From positions 1 through 64,000 of the forward strand of contig JADANN010000180.1 in assembly GCA_018806985.1 (NCBI GenBank): 64,000 nt of DNA, given 5' to 3'. This DNA is from Angiostrongylus vasorum (Eukaryota; Nematoda; Chromadorea; Rhabditida; Metastrongylidae). The notes beneath the pieces are model-generated. The model searched no databases and was not told the origin of the DNA. It saw only the letters and a program-made list of their open reading frames with translations. Positions 45,658 through 58,080 of the stretch are shown here, piece after piece. Numbering within the stretch: position 1 is the stretch's first letter; each line of letters starts with the position of its first letter. Position numbers and translations under genes: made by a program.

Positions 45658-48600
45658 TCAACGCTTTCGGTCTTTCGGCGGCATGATTGGAATATGTTTC
45701 TTGTTAACGGTGGCGCCGTCCTTTGGTGCTTCTATGGTCAGTTTGCCCTTATCATTTAACTCCGTCTGTATTGCATCTGTATTCACGCCATTCGGAAGAG
45801 TCCAAGAACGCACAAATGACCTGAATCCGTAGTTCTGCGCATCGAAATCATCAACATCCACGACAAGACTCGGAGAACGACAAAAACAACGAACCTTGCC
45901 ATATAACTGTTGTCGTTTTTACATTCCTGTTTACCTTCGACCGTCAGCACTTTACCATCCAGATTCACTTTTAGTTCTTCTGGCTTAAAATGTGACACAT
46001 CGATCGAGACGGCGAATTTCTTATCATCATCTACTACCTAAAAACGACTCCACGTAATATATAGATAAAAAACCCAGCAAAATTAAGTGCATGCAGATCT
46101 TAGCGGAGATCATTAAACTGTTTGGACGCTTCTTATATGTGGCGAGAATATCATGTAGCTTTAGCTATGGATAAAGACAATAGTAGCATTAATAATAATG
46201 ATAATGAATATTTTTTTTAAATTCTCGTCTTCAGCTCTACTTTATGGATCCCAGCACTTCTCACATTCGATTCGTTTCCTTGCATCCACTGCCTACGAGG
46301 ACCTTCCAACTTTACGTGTGTCTTCGGTTGCTGCTTGAGAATTTTCGTTTCATCTTGAATGTCGTAGGACGCCGGTCGAGTTGATTCTCCCTGGAGCCCT
46401 GGGGATAGTAGGGCTTGAGCGTTCCGAATTGGATTACAGAGTGTGGTGGTTTTTTCCCGGAGAAGTCTGGTATCAATTTCCCGATTCTGGAGGAATGAGA
46501 GGCTTGAAAGGCCCGGAGCGGTAGCGAACTAGCACCACGCTCGTGATGACAGACATCAGTACTACTGTGCTATTCGCCCAAGTAATGAGAGTAATAGTAG
46601 TGATAACAACAACAACATTCTTGACAATATCTGAGCGTTACCACATTTCGTGATTACATCCACACCTCAGAATTGCTTCATTTCACGTCCAATTCATTAG
46701 CGAAAACAAAAGTAGCCAATTAACTACTTGTGATCGTAAGCATTGATTTCAATGCATTAGCCCTCCCATTCTTATTTTTTGCCGAACAAAACGCTTTGTG
46801 TTGAGTAGATAGCATCATGGGCATATGATGTAGCAGCCATTGAGGGAGAAAATCTAGTTTCTTTACATTACAATATAAACGGTTATTGGAACAAGCTTGC
46901 TCATCTTCATGAGTACCGTGACGACTCTTCATTGTACAGTGTGCCATAAAGGTTCATAGGGAAAGAGAGAAAAACATGAGCACCATGTCGACTGCTTGCC
47001 TATTGTATTATATAAGTAGTGTAACAACGAGCAGTGCTTCGGATAAGCAGAGTAATGAAATGTGTCTCCTTAGGTTTGGAAAAGTTAGCATTAAGCTCAA
47101 TATATAGTGTTGATGAAGGAATAGGCTCGATCCACTACCGTAGCCGTCTAAAATCAGACGCACTCGTTTATGTGTGAGCAGCTTGTCTTTGAAAGTATTC
47201 CAATCCCATTCTTGATATAAACAGAAAACCACAGAGTGCAGAAACATCTCTCTAGCATGGATCACCTGTCACCAGTGTTACCTATGATCCCACTGATCAT
47301 CGAGTGATTCGGGAAGGCACCAGTGAATCTTACATTCAGAGAGAATCGCGTACTCGAAAAAGGCAGGCGCGCAGTCTGGTGTTCATTGTTCTTTTCACTA
47401 CCTCATCAAAGTTCTTGAGAGGTCATCAAGCAGCTCGCTTTCTTTGGAAGCTGACTAATATATCATGTTGATTTCCCGATCTAGAGAGGCGCAGCTTAAG
47501 CGTTCATTCAGCTGAGCGTGAGTGGGGCATACGACACTAATTCGCTTCTCATATGCATCGTTTTTGTTGCATTCATCCGAAGACCGCTCGTTCTATAGAA
47601 TTTGCTAATGCTGGCCATCATTCGTTCTCCTTGCCTGATGCATGGTGTTATAAGAACGATATCACTAGCAAAGCGAATGTGGTTCAATTGCAGACCATCA
47701 CTTTTCATTCCCATATTGTTCCATTCCAGTGTTCGCATGACGTTCCCGAAGGTGGCAGTGAATAATTTTGGCGAGATGGTAGCGCCTTGGCTAACCTCTC
47801 TTTTTCACTTCGATGGTAATACTGTTGCAGAATGGTCATATCATATTTCTATTGTGAAATTTTTTTATAGTTTACCATGAGGGGGTGCGTGTAGCGCAGT
47901 GGTCGGAGGAGCCCTACAGCACACACGTCCTGAATCGATCCCTGTACAAATAGCCAACCAAACCTTCCGTCTATCTGGGGATGGCAAATTGGTACCAAAC
48001 ATGTCTGGGAGGATAGCAGCACTGGCTCGATACATCGTTTGGTCACCGCGTGTCATTGTAAACCCCCATATATGCATTAAATTACCTGCAAACGATGCTT
48101 AAGTCGAATGCATGACGCATCCTTCAGGGATTGATCGACGTCGAAAGCTTTATCCTTTATCACTGTGAATTTTAATATATTAACAGGGATGTTCTGCTCT
48201 TCTGGGCTTTCACCAATGCTTCTGTCTCAACTGAGTCAAATGCTTTAAGTCGGTGAAAATGAGGCCGAACGTCAAAGAGACTTGTTATCCCACGACCGAC
48301 TTTCTATTAACCTCGGCATTGATCAACTAATTCTTCGTATTCCTGTTGAGCAAACGCAAGGTGTTATTTTTATTCTTTATTCACGAACAATTTGACGTTT
48401 CGGCGGATTTCGCCTTCCTCAGAGCCCGGAAAGCTCAAGTTGACAGCAATCTCTTTGGTTAAACACCTCCATAACCAAACAGAGAAGGCGCTAAACTAAG
48501 ATTTCAATCACATTGAACAGAATCGCTTTTTTGCACACTCACCGCTTTTTGTGAGCCTTCCACTCAGTATGTCGCGTGGAGACCAACTGCACAGAATTCA

Positions 48601-51138
48601 CATGGAAGCGTAATGTGCCCCTCCCATCAGAATAACAGAATTATATACTGCCAAATATCGCTTGTAAGAAACATGTTTCGAACAGCAACCAACGTGTGCA
48701 CGGGAAGTAGAGGAGTCGCGGAACTTGGCACGGCAAATAGCGACTTCTAATGGCTACGAAACTGTAGCTCGGGACAGGTGTAGCGGGAATCCTAGGTCCC
48801 CAAACGACAACTCTAGCGATAGAAAGGTCCCATTTATCCTACCCTTCATCTCAAATTACGTAAGTGCAGTTATAAAACGCTGCTTAAGAAGGGCGGGTCT
48901 ACAGAATTCGGTAAACGTAGTTGAAATGCCACCGAGTACTCTTAGGCCTCAGCTAGTTCGTAGCCGCTTATATGACCGTCTATGTGCAACGCAAAATTGC
49001 ATAATTTGCCCTAATGGTAGAGACGGAGACTGCATGAGTTCGGCCCAGAGTTTGTCTGATCTCCTGTAAAGCGTGCGGGCAGAATGCATTGGCGAAACGA
49101 GTAGGCCACTCTGTGTCCGCATAAAAGGCCACCTAGTCGGCAAACGTAAACCAAATACCCCACTAGACACGCATAGCACCCAGAGACATAACGGGGAAGA
49201 CTTTGAAGTACGTGTCACGATTTCCTCACACGAATCGAGAACATTAATTCCAGAAATCGGAAAATGAACCGCAGGGAAGAATGCCTCATTATCACGCGTG
49301 ATATTGGGTAGTATATAAGCCTCTTATTCTGATGAAAGGGTACATTACGCTTCCATGTGAATTCTGTGCGGTTACATTACGCTTCCATGTGAATTCTGTG
49401 CGGTTGGTCTCCACGCGGCATACTCAGTGGAAGCCTCATAGAAAGCGATGAGCGTGCAAAGAAGCTATTCTGTGTTCAATGTGATTAAAATCTTGGTTTA
49501 GCGTTTTCTCTGTTTGGTTATGGAGGTGTTTGGTCGAATAGATTGCTGTCAACTTGAGCTTTCCGTGCTCTGAGGAAGGCGAAATCCGCCGAAACCTCAG
49601 CTTATTCGTGAATAAAAAATAAAATGACACCCCGCATTTACTCAACAAGAATACGAAGACTTGTTATCGTCCGAATGTGGTCCATCGTGCTGAGATGTTC
49701 TCGGAAACCTTCTTGCTAGCTTGGTTGTCCTTCTTCTAATGTTCTGTCAATCCTGCTTAGGATGACTCGAGTGAAGAGTCTATAGGCAATATAAAGCAAG
49801 GAGATTGTGCGTTTCCGGTCTTTCGTTGAATGGAAACCCTACATTCTGACAGGCAACGTGCAAAGAGCTACCCCAGTGTGCTTATGACAACTGGCGAAAG
49901 GTTCTTTAGGTGTTCAGATCTTATCCCGTTCGGAGCGAGTGTTGTTCAATTCTTCACCGAAGAAATAGCGTGTCGGATTTCGGAATGGTGGATCGGTTGT
50001 ACGAAACACCCATCCTCTTTTATCTCATAAGAGGCAGGAAGCTTCCTCCATTGCCTTTTTGGAAGCTGGAACTGTCTTGTCTGAGCCTCGGTATGCAACC
50101 GTGTTGGCTTTGTAGTTGGTAAAGCTTCCGTGGGCTTTGCGAATGCTTATCCTAGCCTCTGCAGCTTCCACTACAGCTGCTGCTTTTCTTTTTCAAAATC
50201 TTCTTTTATCGCCTTTCTGGATTGGATTTGTAGCTCGTGCTTTCGTGGTGACGTATTAGCTTGAGTGTTTCTAGCGGCAGTGGTCTCTTGGTGGCCTTCG
50301 AACTCTCAGCTTTCATAGCGCTAACGTGGAGATGTTGTATGAGCTGATCGTATTCTTCGTCTGTGCTATCGATCACAGCGTCCTCCCGAAAGCCGACTAG
50401 TGTCTGAATCTGATCTGAATAAATCCCCAGCTTATTGTGATTTCCGAACTTCATTTTTTCAACTTAGCCGCTTTCTACACTTTTTGCGAGAAGTGGAATC
50501 GTGCACAAGGAAGCGGTAGTTTAATCCGGATAGGATTCTGGGACAGCAGCGACATGGGTTAAGCAAAAACTTCAATCGATGTGGTCTACTTTTTTATGGT
50601 ATTCTCCATTGGGAGACTCCCACGTTCATCGTTAGTAATGAAGCTTCCAGAACTGACCTTTCTGGAATGATTATATTAAGAAAAGATTTCATGGGTTTAT
50701 GGGAAAAAAAATCTCACATAAACTAGTCGTTGGCCGACGGGCAATCATTGCATTTAGTCTGTCGCTTAACCTATCACCGGGTGCTGGTGTACTTCTACGA
50801 ATACATAGCTTCTTTTTCACTTCGATGTGGGCACATAACCCTCGCAACCTCACGCATTCATCCGACACCCATTACTAATTCGGCCACACCTAATCCTAGC
50901 AACCTTAGCCTCCTAGCCCTACTCTTGTCACTTCACATCATTTGCGGTTCGGTCTGATCCAAATTCAAAATTCAAAAATCGTCTTTATCCCTACCTGATG
51001 AACTTCGTTCGCAACGTGTAACATTGAATGATCTGCATCCTTCCAATATTGTGCGAATCGACTATTATGCATGGCCATTTCCTTCATGTACTCGTCCATC
51101 ATACGCTCCATCATCCTGGACATGTGCCAAAACGACAT
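45658..51138 (-). CDS. Small heat shock protein, three exons with a 5 kb first intron
   Basis: Exon 1 is 51138-50995 (48 codons, MSFWHMSRMMERMMDEYMKE to EVHQ, donor gtaggg). Exon 2 is 46037-45895 (143 nt, VVDDDKKFAVSIDVSHFKPE onward). Exon 3 is 45820-45658 (SFVRSWTLPNGVNTDAI, LTIEAPK, C-terminal HIPI, then basic KDRKR). The product is 149 residues and no break is seen. A tttccttccag acceptor 27 nt before the ATG (51165/51166) predicts a trans-spliced 5' end. Intron 2 is 74 bp; intron 1 is 4957 bp and holds a family B SINE, RTE pieces, a family A SINE and a Penelope-like element. Exon sizes and phases equal those of the plus-strand genes at 9074 and 23587, from which it differs at many residues, so it is an older paralogue. 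The role is a cytosolic holdase chaperone. No clear heat shock element was found upstream. Confidence 0.87.
46228..46582 (-). mobile_element. SINE family B, near full-length (in sHSP intron 1)
   Basis: Minus copy with 3' half (atggatcccagcacttctca; cttcggttgctgcttgagaa), middle (cggagaagtctggtatcaat) and head (tactgtgctattcgccc). Confidence 0.85.
46590..47380. other. sHSP intron 1, no feature recognised
   Basis: AT-rich. Minus frames at 46720-46947 and 47008-47265 show no familiar motif. Confidence 0.4.
47380..47880 (-). mobile_element. RTE reverse-transcriptase fragment
   Basis: Minus 47738-47508 reads GLQLNHIRFASDIVLITPCI, a decayed form of the RT catalytic box (usual FADDIVLI; the first Asp of the pair is replaced), then SISKFYRTSGLRMNATKT. 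Non-functional. Confidence 0.7.
47882..48165 (+). mobile_element. SINE family A copy (in sHSP intron 1)
   Basis: Plus copy with tagcgcagtggtcggaggag head, gaatcgatccc B-box region, and tail ctttatcctttatc. Confidence 0.85.
48331..49665 (+). mobile_element. Penelope-like element 2, short, with inverted ends
   Basis: Plus-strand remnant. A small RT tail (RNMFRTATN near 48672) is followed by 48725-49069 (KRCLRRAGLQ, CIICPNGRDGDC) and 49073-49267 (ECIGETSRPLC), that is the linker and GIY-YIG domain. A frameshift sits near 49040-49070. Ends 48331-48429 and 49567-49660 are imperfect inverted repeats, and the inverted match continues inward to about 48650 and 49310. A 32-33 bp unit is tandemly doubled at about 49340-49402. 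Confidence 0.8.
50100..50640 (-). mobile_element. RTE fragment (linker region)
   Basis: Minus 50454-50206 reads DSTDEEYDQLIQHLHVSAMK and SSKATKRPLPLETLKLIRHH, parallel to MDEEYDRLIRNLHVRAMEAK at 61819 plus. Confidence 0.7.
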
Positions 51139-51179
51139 TTTCGGTGTTCCACTTATTCTTAGCCTCTGGAAGGAAAGCT

Positions 51180-51496
51180 GTTGAAATTTTTTACAATGAA
51201 TAACCGTATTTCGACTGTAAATTTAAGCCCTTGGGTAAAAAAAATCTTTTTGTTTTGTATTGTTCAACCGTTAAATGCTGGATTTTGTCCAAATTTTGTG
51301 AAAGTGTTCCCATTTGATGGTGGCTGGCATTTAGAAAGTATCCTTTGGAAAAAAGACTGAAGGCAATAATATAGGATTTCGGGGTCTTCAGCTGACATGG
51401 AGTCCATTACCTATCAGTGAAATTATACATGCATGTCAAGGCTAACTGTTAGATGTGATCTGAGTTAATCGTCAATGCAAAGTGTAACTTCTCATT
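51180..51496. other. Upstream region of the 149-residue sHSP
   Basis: The region 5' of exon 1 on the minus strand. No canonical triple nGAAn heat shock element or TATA box was seen by eye. Confidence 0.4.
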
Positions 51497-51728
51497 TGGT
51501 AAAGGATAAAGCAATGGAAAGCTTTCGACGTTGATCAGTCTCCAAGGGAATGTGCCATGCATTCAGCTTCACCAAGCAGCGTTAGAGATAGTTGAATGTA
51601 TACCCGAGTTTTACAACGACTTCGCTGTATGAAATCAGTGCTACTATCCGCCAGACAGTTCTGATCACAGCTTGCAGACCCCGGATAATGGGAAGTTTGA
51701 TGAGCCCGGGCAGGTTTGTAATACCGGG
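51497..51728 (-). mobile_element. SINE family A copy, 5' truncated
   Basis: Older minus copy lacking the tRNA head; next to a younger copy. Confidence 0.7.
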
Positions 51729-51745
51729 TATCTATTACTATAAAG

Positions 51746-52023
51746 GATAGAAAGGATAAAGCTCTCGGCGTTGATCAATCCCTGAGGGATGCGCCATGCA
51801 TTCGACTTTATTAAGTATTGTTGGAGGTGATTGAATGCATATCTGGTCTTAACACTCGTGGTCGCCTACCGATGTATCGAGCCAGCGCTGCTATCCTCCC
51901 AAACAACTCTGTTACTAATTTGCCGTTCCCGGAGGGATGGAATGCTTGGTGGGCCATGGGCGCTGGGATCGATTCCACGTGTGTGCCGTAGTGGCGCCAC
52001 CAACCATCGCGCCACACGTGCCC
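51746..52023 (-). mobile_element. SINE family A copy with perfect 17 bp target-site duplication
   Basis: Full-length minus copy. tatctattactataaag occurs at 51729-51745 and 52024-52040, exactly abutting the tail and the head. Confidence 0.95.
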
Positions 52024-52040
52024 TATCTATTACTATAAAG

Positions 52041-52954
52041 CATGATAAACGGATTAGAACTTCACAACTTCATTAAGAAGAACTTCAAAAAGAAGTTAGA
52101 ACTAGCCTGAGACGAAGACGTAGAGATTCGCGATAGCGAGACAAAATGAGGGTGAACCTGAAAATGATTTGGATTTTTATATGCGCATCCACGTGGATTT
52201 GATAAGGATAACGTCTACAAGCTTCTGCGAGCGTTGGAATTCATGTCTAGACATGTGTTTATCAGGATATCATACGATAACTGAAAAAAAAATCGATAAA
52301 TTTAGCCCGTGACTACTTCCTTAGACCGAGTTTAATGCAACTTTAACAAAAATGGTCAAAATCTTGACTTATTGATCGGTTTACGTTAGCTCGGAAAGCA
52401 CTTTGCTGCAGCCGATGTGCAAGTGGCATCACCATCGTCAATAGCGTAGTGGGTCGAGTTGAGAGTGTGTCTACAGCATTGTCAGTTCATCAGCGAGATG
52501 TGTAAGGCTTCAGAATTGCGAAAGAGAAAAAAAACACCTCTACTCTGGCTCGTTCTACTTTACTCTACAGCAGTGTTGGACGTGTCTCACAAAGAAAGGT
52601 GGGCAAAAGGGTCTTCGTAACTAACGTCAGATCTCTTCTAATTTAGCCCTGCAATCTACTCATAGAGATATTTTAGAGCGCAGTAGTTGAACGACGTTGA
52701 ATGAAGTCTAACCAACTAAAAAACACAGCAATTCAAGTGCGGGCTAGCACAGGAGTATACAAAGTGGTCCAAAATGTCAGCTGTAAACTTCTGTTTTTTG
52801 AATTTGTTCGCTGTTTCTAGTTTACATATAGTTTCTTCACATTAATGACAGCACAAATTTCATCCGGAATGACTTGAAGCACTAACATGCTGGAGATGCG
52901 GCAGCTAAAAAGCACAAAGTTTTCCAGGACTGCTGTGGATCAATTTATGGGACG
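52041..52954. other. Stretch without firm features
   Basis: One plus reading (RFAIARQNEGEPENDLDFYM near 52117-52180) looks protein-like but has no supported splice sites. Confidence 0.2.
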
Positions 52955-52967
52955 TTAAGCCCCAGAT

Positions 52968-53245
52968 GACACTTGTGGCGCAGTGGTTGGAAGCGCTCTG
53001 CAACACACACGTAGAATCGATCCTCGCGTCCATGGCCCACCAAGCCTTCCATCCCTCCGGGGTTGGCAAATTGGTACCAGACTTGTCTGGGAGAATAGCA
53101 GCATTGGCTCGATACACATAGGTAGGCCACCGCGAGTCATTGTAATGGCCAGATATGCATTCAATCACCTCTAACGATACTTAATGAAGCCGAATGCATG
53201 GCGCATACCTCAGGGGATTGATAACGCCAAGAGCTTCTATCCTTT
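52968..53245 (+). mobile_element. SINE family A copy with 13 bp target-site duplication
   Basis: Full-length plus copy; A-box tggcgcagtgg at 52976-52986 and B-box gaatcgatcc at 53014-53023. ttaagccccagat flanks it at 52955-52967 and 53246-53258. Confidence 0.95.
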
Positions 53246-53259
53246 TTAAGCCCCAGATT

Positions 53260-54007
53260 GCATTTATAAATATCAAACAGGTTATTTAAATCATAAGAGC
53301 TGCCACTGTGTGGCTGGAAGCAAGGTCCTTTTCAAGTGCTCTTGAAATTCAATGCTCACGTTTCAGTGACTTCGCCTTCTTCAGAGTCTTGACGCATTTA
53401 TGTAACTCAGTTCTTATGAAACAATGAATTGGCTATAGTATGAATGAGAAGTAATTTATGTCAAATATTGCAACCTCACGCAAATTTTCAAAGAGTAAAA
53501 TCAGTCCAAAACAGTAAACAAGAAGATTGACAACAGCGTGTAAAGTCCATGGAATCACGGGAAAAGTGGACGAGAAAGAGCGAAAGTAAACAATGAAGAG
53601 ATTGATAGTCGTTCATTATTCAGAGATTACCCATATACACCTGAAGGCGGTTTCATCTTTCACTCAACGTATCCCAGCAATCCAGAGATCTTCACCAAAG
53701 AAGTATAAATTCAGCCTCTCACAATTCACAACGATTATAACAGGGTTTTTGGAAGCATGAGTATTCAATATACTTGGAATTAAAATCACAGACTAGAAAT
53801 CTTAATGGTTTCTTGTGTGACAGAGCAGAGTCTTTTCCACAAGAATGTCAAATTATCAACTTGTAAGTCCTCTAGTTCCCTATAATTATCGGGAGTTATT
53901 AGAAAACCGGCGTTGCTCTTAATCTAAGCCGTACAAAGACTAGTATACCAGTATCAGTCTAGATCAGTTACTCTCCTCCGTTGTTGTTTTTATCTAATAT
54001 TTAGTGC
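53260..54007. other. Stretch with a Penelope-end fragment
   Basis: Around 53355-53395 a short cacgtttcagtgacttcgcc and ttcttcagagtc match the Penelope terminal motif. The rest shows nothing recognised. Confidence 0.35.
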
Positions 54008-54375
54008 TTATGGAGGGAGGCTGTGCACTGGTAGCGATCTCGTTCATTTCGTGGACGGCTCAACCTACCCTGGCTCTGGTTCAACGCTGCTCTAGACCAA
54101 CCATGCCTTTCATCGCTCTGGGGCACGGAAATTAGTACCAGTTCCCGCCAGTGAACGTGGGAACGGCGCATCACGGCTATCTAAGCATTATAAGAGTGTC
54201 GACTCTATCATGATTCAACGATGTTCACGAGGAAGATGAAAGAAATCACACACAGCAGCCGAAGCTAGACGCGAAGAAGGTTGAAGACTTTCGTGGATGG
54301 TCGGCGCGAATATACGAAGCAAGTGAAAAAAGTGCTGGGATGCGTAGACTCTGAGTCGTATGAAACCGGCTATGT
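54008..54375 (+). mobile_element. SINE family B copy, diverged
   Basis: Plus copy with caaccatgcctttcatcgct, cagccgaagctagacgcgaa and gtgctgggatgcgtagac, ending near tatgaaacc. Confidence 0.55.
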
Positions 54376-55140
54376 AACAAAGGAATAATCTAATCATCAC
54401 ATAATTATTGAAGGGTTGTCGCGCCATTGGGTGTTGCGCATATATCGTGGGTGTGTGAGATGTGAGCTTTGCATAAAGAATTCGGAGAAACAGGCAATTC
54501 AGCCTACGATTTATTATCCGGTGAAAGATTTCTAATAACGATAGTACTGAAGCAGATATGCAAAAAATGGTTTGTGGTGTGTTAAGGCGTTAAGACTAGT
54601 CGAATTAATAGAGCTCCCTACAGTTTGATATGGTGCTGAATCTCTTCAACAAAAATAGAAATCGCTCTTTCGTTCTCCTTGTGTGAGGGATTATGTTCTA
54701 CAAGAAGGAGTTGCTATTCATAGGAAATTTCTTGAATTATCGTGCAGTTTCGATTAAGGTGGGATGCTGGAAACTCTGCCGAAGGACCTTCGTGGCTTTC
54801 AAATGCGTTGCAAATGATTCTTCACTTTTCTGGAGGGTTTTGGAAAAGAGATGGAGGTGGAGCACTTCTCCTGAAATGGTCGGGTAATTCATGTTGGCTA
54901 AGACCATGGTTGCACAACCTGCAACGTTATATTGTGATGTAATGTGAGCGAAAATGATTCAATAGTGGTGCTTTTTGTATTCTTTACGACTTTTCCACTT
55001 TTTAATTAGTCGGCCAAATACTCTTATTCCAACATTTTTCAGCGTTCTCGGCTTAACGAGTTGAGAATGGTCTCAAAGTCAGAAATAGTGAAACTCTATG
55101 AAATTTTAGTGTCCTTCGAAATTGAGTGAGTAAAGCGCAG
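54376..55140. other. Stretch without recognised gene
   Basis: Overlapping plus frames at 54693-54942 are short and unremarkable. Confidence 0.3.
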
Positions 55141-55149
55141 CTCATCGGA

Positions 55150-55480
55150 GTGTTAAGGCTACCGCATATAACCATAGTGATGTTGAGATATGAGCAAAAT
55201 TGGGAAGCTCAGTTGGGATTCGAAACTGTGATCACTCTTACCGGTGAGCTCACATGATGTCTACTACAGCAACTGAGTTCTTTGCTTTGCCTTCCCTCGG
55301 CTAAGTTATTACTCTATCGGTGCTATTACCAATCACCCGTCAACGGAAATGATCTGCGGAGCACAAATTGGCCAGTTAAAGTGAAGTTGTTGTCGAAATC
55401 ACATTGTTTTGACCTTTGACCGAGTTCAAAGCGTACATCAGGTGTCGTGTTTTGCTCATATCTCAGCATCCCCATGGCTG
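55150..55480. repeat. Degenerate fold-back-related repeat
   Basis: Weak inverted ends (gtgatgttgagatatgagca and its complement tgctcatatctcagcatc). The centre shares caatcacccgtcaacgg with family C. Confidence 0.55.
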
Positions 55481-55989
55481 ATTCGTTATGGTGCTCCGCC
55501 AAAAACCAATACGGCTCACTTGGAGCTTGCCGAAGAAAATTTCCCTTCGCCACAAGAAGGTTTGCTGAATTTTCTGAGCGTAGATAAATGCAAGTGCTGA
55601 GAGCTTCAGTGATTATGTCGGCAAAAGTTACTGGAACGTAGTTGGTACCTTATATAACAAGGCAACGTTTTAAAGATTTCGTGAAGCATTGTATTTCTGT
55701 GTGCTGGCCTATTCCTCTCTACGGAATTCTGCTAGAATTCTTCCCCCAGTTTGTAAACGTCTTTCCACAGGCCACGTAAAAATACATCTGCCTCATGAAG
55801 TAAAAAGTGATAGGATCTTACGGGGTGGTATACAGACTGTAGTCTGCCAATGACAATTCACCTAATGATTCATTGATGTGTTTTTGTAATTATGACAGCT
55901 GTAGGCAGTTGCAGCTAGTGTTAGATGGAATTATCCGCAGTTTTAGTATCTTGCTGCTTGATCGGTTGTGTCATTGCTACTTGAATATT

Positions 55990-56385
55990 TGGATGGCCCG
56001 CTTTCACTGGTTGTGCCAGCCCCAGCATAATTCCCAGTTTTTCAAAGTTTTGTAGGTTTAGCCATAGTGGTTCCTTGGAGTCGCGAGGACGGCCTAGCAA
56101 AAGTTTGCTCCAGATCGTCACTACCGCAGGCAATCACGGAACTTGTGGATCAGCGGGAAATTTGCCACCATGCGAATAGCTTGAAGGGCGGTGGATTCTG
56201 GTATTGGTTTACTCTTAGCTTGGCTTCCTGCTAGAAACACCAGACTCCTCAGCTTGGGATGCCCTGCGGGGAGGATGAGTCCTCCGCTGCACATCGCAGC
56301 CCAACACCCTGGAATACCTCCCAGCTACGATGAAGCAGTGAACCGTTGGGAGGATTTCTTGTTATTAAATCTACGTTGTTCGAAA
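55990..56385 (+). repeat. Dispersed repeat D, copy 2
   Basis: Counterpart of 9560-9950, about 390 bp, same orientation relative to the window. Family unknown. Confidence 0.6.
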
Positions 56386-56389
56386 AACC

Positions 56390-57715
56390 TCAGGAAGATT
56401 CATACTGAGTTCCGAATATTTGTTTTATATGTATGTAAGCCTGTAAAGCTCCTCTAGGTCATCGACATTTAAATCAACAATTTGTTCAAGCAAGAAGGAG
56501 TGGTGATCTGCTTAATTCGAAGGTTATTCGGATGAATTGGACGGTTTAAATGTCCTTCGGGAAAGGTGGTAACCAGTGATCATGTAACTACGGGAATCGT
56601 GTAGCATGGCAACCTTCATAAGAATGGTTTAGTGACGGACAACCTTTATAGTCAGCTGATGTGTCGTATTTTGAGTTCGTGGGGCATTTATTAAGGTTTG
56701 AAGCTGCTTTGTGAGAAATGCAATTATTGCGAGAGATTCGCAGAGCCTTCTCTTAACTGATTTCCTCTAAGGTGCTCAAACGAAAGCTTTTCGCCGAATA
56801 TTTCATTGTACATTTCGAACAAATCTTCTTTGTTTTGTAGAGAATTGCAAACACGAGTCTATTGAGGAAAATTCTTCTGTTGCCTGCTAATGATATTGGC
56901 ATTCCATTTCAAGAAAGGCGAACGCGTTATCGGTCGGTTCGTCCTTAGTTAAGTCGAAGTCTTCCTAAGAGTTTTGATCTGTCAGTATTTTTCGTTTTCT
57001 TTAAGGAGGTCGGAAATTCCTTTCTTCTGGAGCGACTTAAGTCCAGAATTGCTCTCATTTAGTTCCTTGATCACCATCCTTTTCCGGGTGTTGGATGAGG
57101 GCACCATTGACTTATCCCTTTGATGACCAGTATTGATCCCACTTGTTCATCTCGTCGTCGTCGTTCTGTATTTGCAACGTATTGTCTTCTTTTCATCGTA
57201 CTCGTAACACAGTGTTATCTTCTTTTTGTATTAGTTGTAACGAATTTTTGAGTGTTCCTTGTACATAAGTATCCTGGAGGTCCTGGAAAAAGATGGAGTC
57301 CGGATACTTCAATGTGGGGTTTCTCCTTTCTTATTAGGGCGTGCAGTTGGACGCAACCGAGTAGTATGGAAGATTTGACCTCAGGCTTATTTTCTTTTTG
57401 TTGAGCAGTTTACGTTTGGTGTCGATGAGAAATCTCGACAATATCTTTTGCTACATGCACTAATTGTCTATATTTTCTTCTTTTTCGATTAGTTACCTTA
57501 CGATTGTCTTTATTTGCTCCGGCAGCGTCCATCCGTTCGTCGTGCATAGCTGATGCTAGCAGAGAGATCTTATTCAATTTTTGATGATGCTATCAAGTAA
57601 GTTCGTCGCAATTTCCATGCTTGTTGGTAAGAAATTTAATGGCTTTGTGTAGTTTTTGCATAGTAAGTTAGAATTCGTTTATCGCTTGCAGGTGTTATGC
57701 ATTTTAAGAGCTAAG
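56390..57715 (-). mobile_element. Old retroelement-like debris, possibly BEL/Pao
   Basis: Minus-strand fragments in several frames. One piece near 56790-56860 reads NKEDLFEMYNEIFGEKL, resembling the segment before the RT of BEL/Pao polyproteins (a Tyr-Asn-Glu-Ile-Phe motif). No catalytic RT box is seen and stops are frequent. Tentative. Confidence 0.3.
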
Positions 57716-57733
57716 TAAACATGTAGAATGTTG

Positions 57734-58062
57734 GCTTTTTTATTTACTGCCTTTTACAAGTTTTCACGGCAGGGTATTATTTGTGAAACAACCACAATGA
57801 TGCTGAGATGTTTGCAAAACTTCGGACCGCAGGTGTCTGCGGTGCGGAACGAACGAGATATAGTCCTTTCCGGGGAGTGACGCGGGAGTGATTGCTGAAG
57901 GCAGTGACCGATAAGACTAGGTGAGAGGCGCAACGAAGGACCAGCATGGTGTGGTGGTGAACGCGTTACTCCCCGGTAGGGACAATAGCGCGTTCGTTCT
58001 CCACGGCAGACATCTGCGGTCTGGAGTTTTGCAAATATCTCAGCATCATAGTGGTTGTTCCA
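57734..58062. mobile_element. Fold-back element, family C
   Basis: Arms acaatgatgctgagatgttt (57789) and complement atctcagcatcatagtggtt (58036). Central ggtgtggtggtgaacgcg at about 57947. Flanks 57716-57733 and 58063-58080 agree at 15 of 18 bases, suggesting an old target-site duplication. Confidence 0.75.
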
Positions 58063-58080
58063 TAAACATTTAGATTTTTG

